From positions 1 through 36,900 of the forward strand of contig JAKJHY010000039.1 in the NCBI GenBank assembly GCA_021648845.1: 36,900 bases of DNA, read 5' to 3'. A program made the position numbers and the translations under genes. This stretch comes from Mycobacterium sp. MBM (GTDB lineage: Bacteria > Actinomycetota > Actinomycetes > Mycobacteriales > Mycobacteriaceae). This document shows positions 36,786 to 36,900 of this stretch, piece after piece (the stretch's first letter is position 1; each line of letters opens with the position of its first letter). The notes below the pieces were generated by a model. That model saw only the letters and a program-made list of their open reading frames with translations. It did not search any database and was not told the origin of the DNA.

Positions 36786-36900
36786 TCAACCCCCCGACTG
36801 GCCACTTATCGCACGGTTTCACATGGCGGATTCACGGGGTCGTTGCAACAGTGGGTGAATCGGACGGGTTGCAGAGTAGTTCGTGGAGTGCTTCGGCTGG

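Overview
The window comes from a high-GC actinobacterium, almost certainly a fast-growing Mycobacterium (Mycolicibacterium). It carries several mycobacterial signatures in the order known from M. tuberculosis: etfD (Rv0338c), iniR (Rv0339c), an Rv0340-like gene, iniB-iniA-iniC (Rv0341-Rv0343) and lpqJ (Rv0344c). Further right is the dnaK-grpE-dnaJ-hspR operon, then an Rv0385-type flavohaemoprotein and clpB. GTG starts, start/stop overlaps and long antisense shadow frames also fit such a genome. Genes are packed tightly and no intergenic stretch exceeds 300 bases.

Layout. 122-3136 (minus) is etfD, the membrane Fe-S oxidoreductase that drains electrons from beta-oxidation. 3301-7526 (minus) is a two-gene unit: an Hsp70-like, membrane-anchored protein with a poly-Thr tail, then iniR, the STAND/LuxR-type activator of the ini regulon. 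Divergently, 7759-12999 (plus) holds a small IniB-domain protein, a strong terminator, iniB, and the dynamin-like GTPases iniA and iniC. CCCCTAAC elements occur in both promoter regions, upstream of the small IniB-domain gene and of iniB, and are the best candidate IniR boxes. 13003-15588 (minus) is a lipoprotein-led operon: lpqJ, a TIGR03085 protein, an F420/luciferase-like oxidoreductase and a small membrane protein.

15681-20934 is an apparently complete nitrile-degradation module: a divergent acetamidase/formamidase, cobalt-type nitrile hydratase beta and alpha subunits, a P14K-like activator with a His/Asp tail, a DUF1097 membrane protein, a MarR regulator and a cytoplasmic AmiC-like amide sensor. 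Nitrile hydratase makes the amide, the amidase hydrolyses it, and the sensor with the MarR protein probably reads amide level. The module occupies a stretch that differs from M. tuberculosis and looks like accessory gene content.

20941-25921 holds a DUF445/Abi-alpha-like pair, a DUF389 membrane protein, a DUF4232-type lipoprotein and an alpha/beta hydrolase. 26095-30108 is dnaK-grpE-dnaJ-hspR, and 34239-36785 is clpB. HAIR operators (HspR boxes) stand before both dnaK and clpB, so HspR made from the first operon represses both. Between them, 30105-34078 (minus) is a five-gene operon: a CYTH protein, a Pro/Trp-rich membrane protein, a GAP-family membrane protein, a flavohaemoprotein and an aldose 1-epimerase. 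The most interesting material is the extended ini stress locus (Hsp70-like partner, duplicated IniB domain, shared operator repeats) and the self-contained nitrile module.
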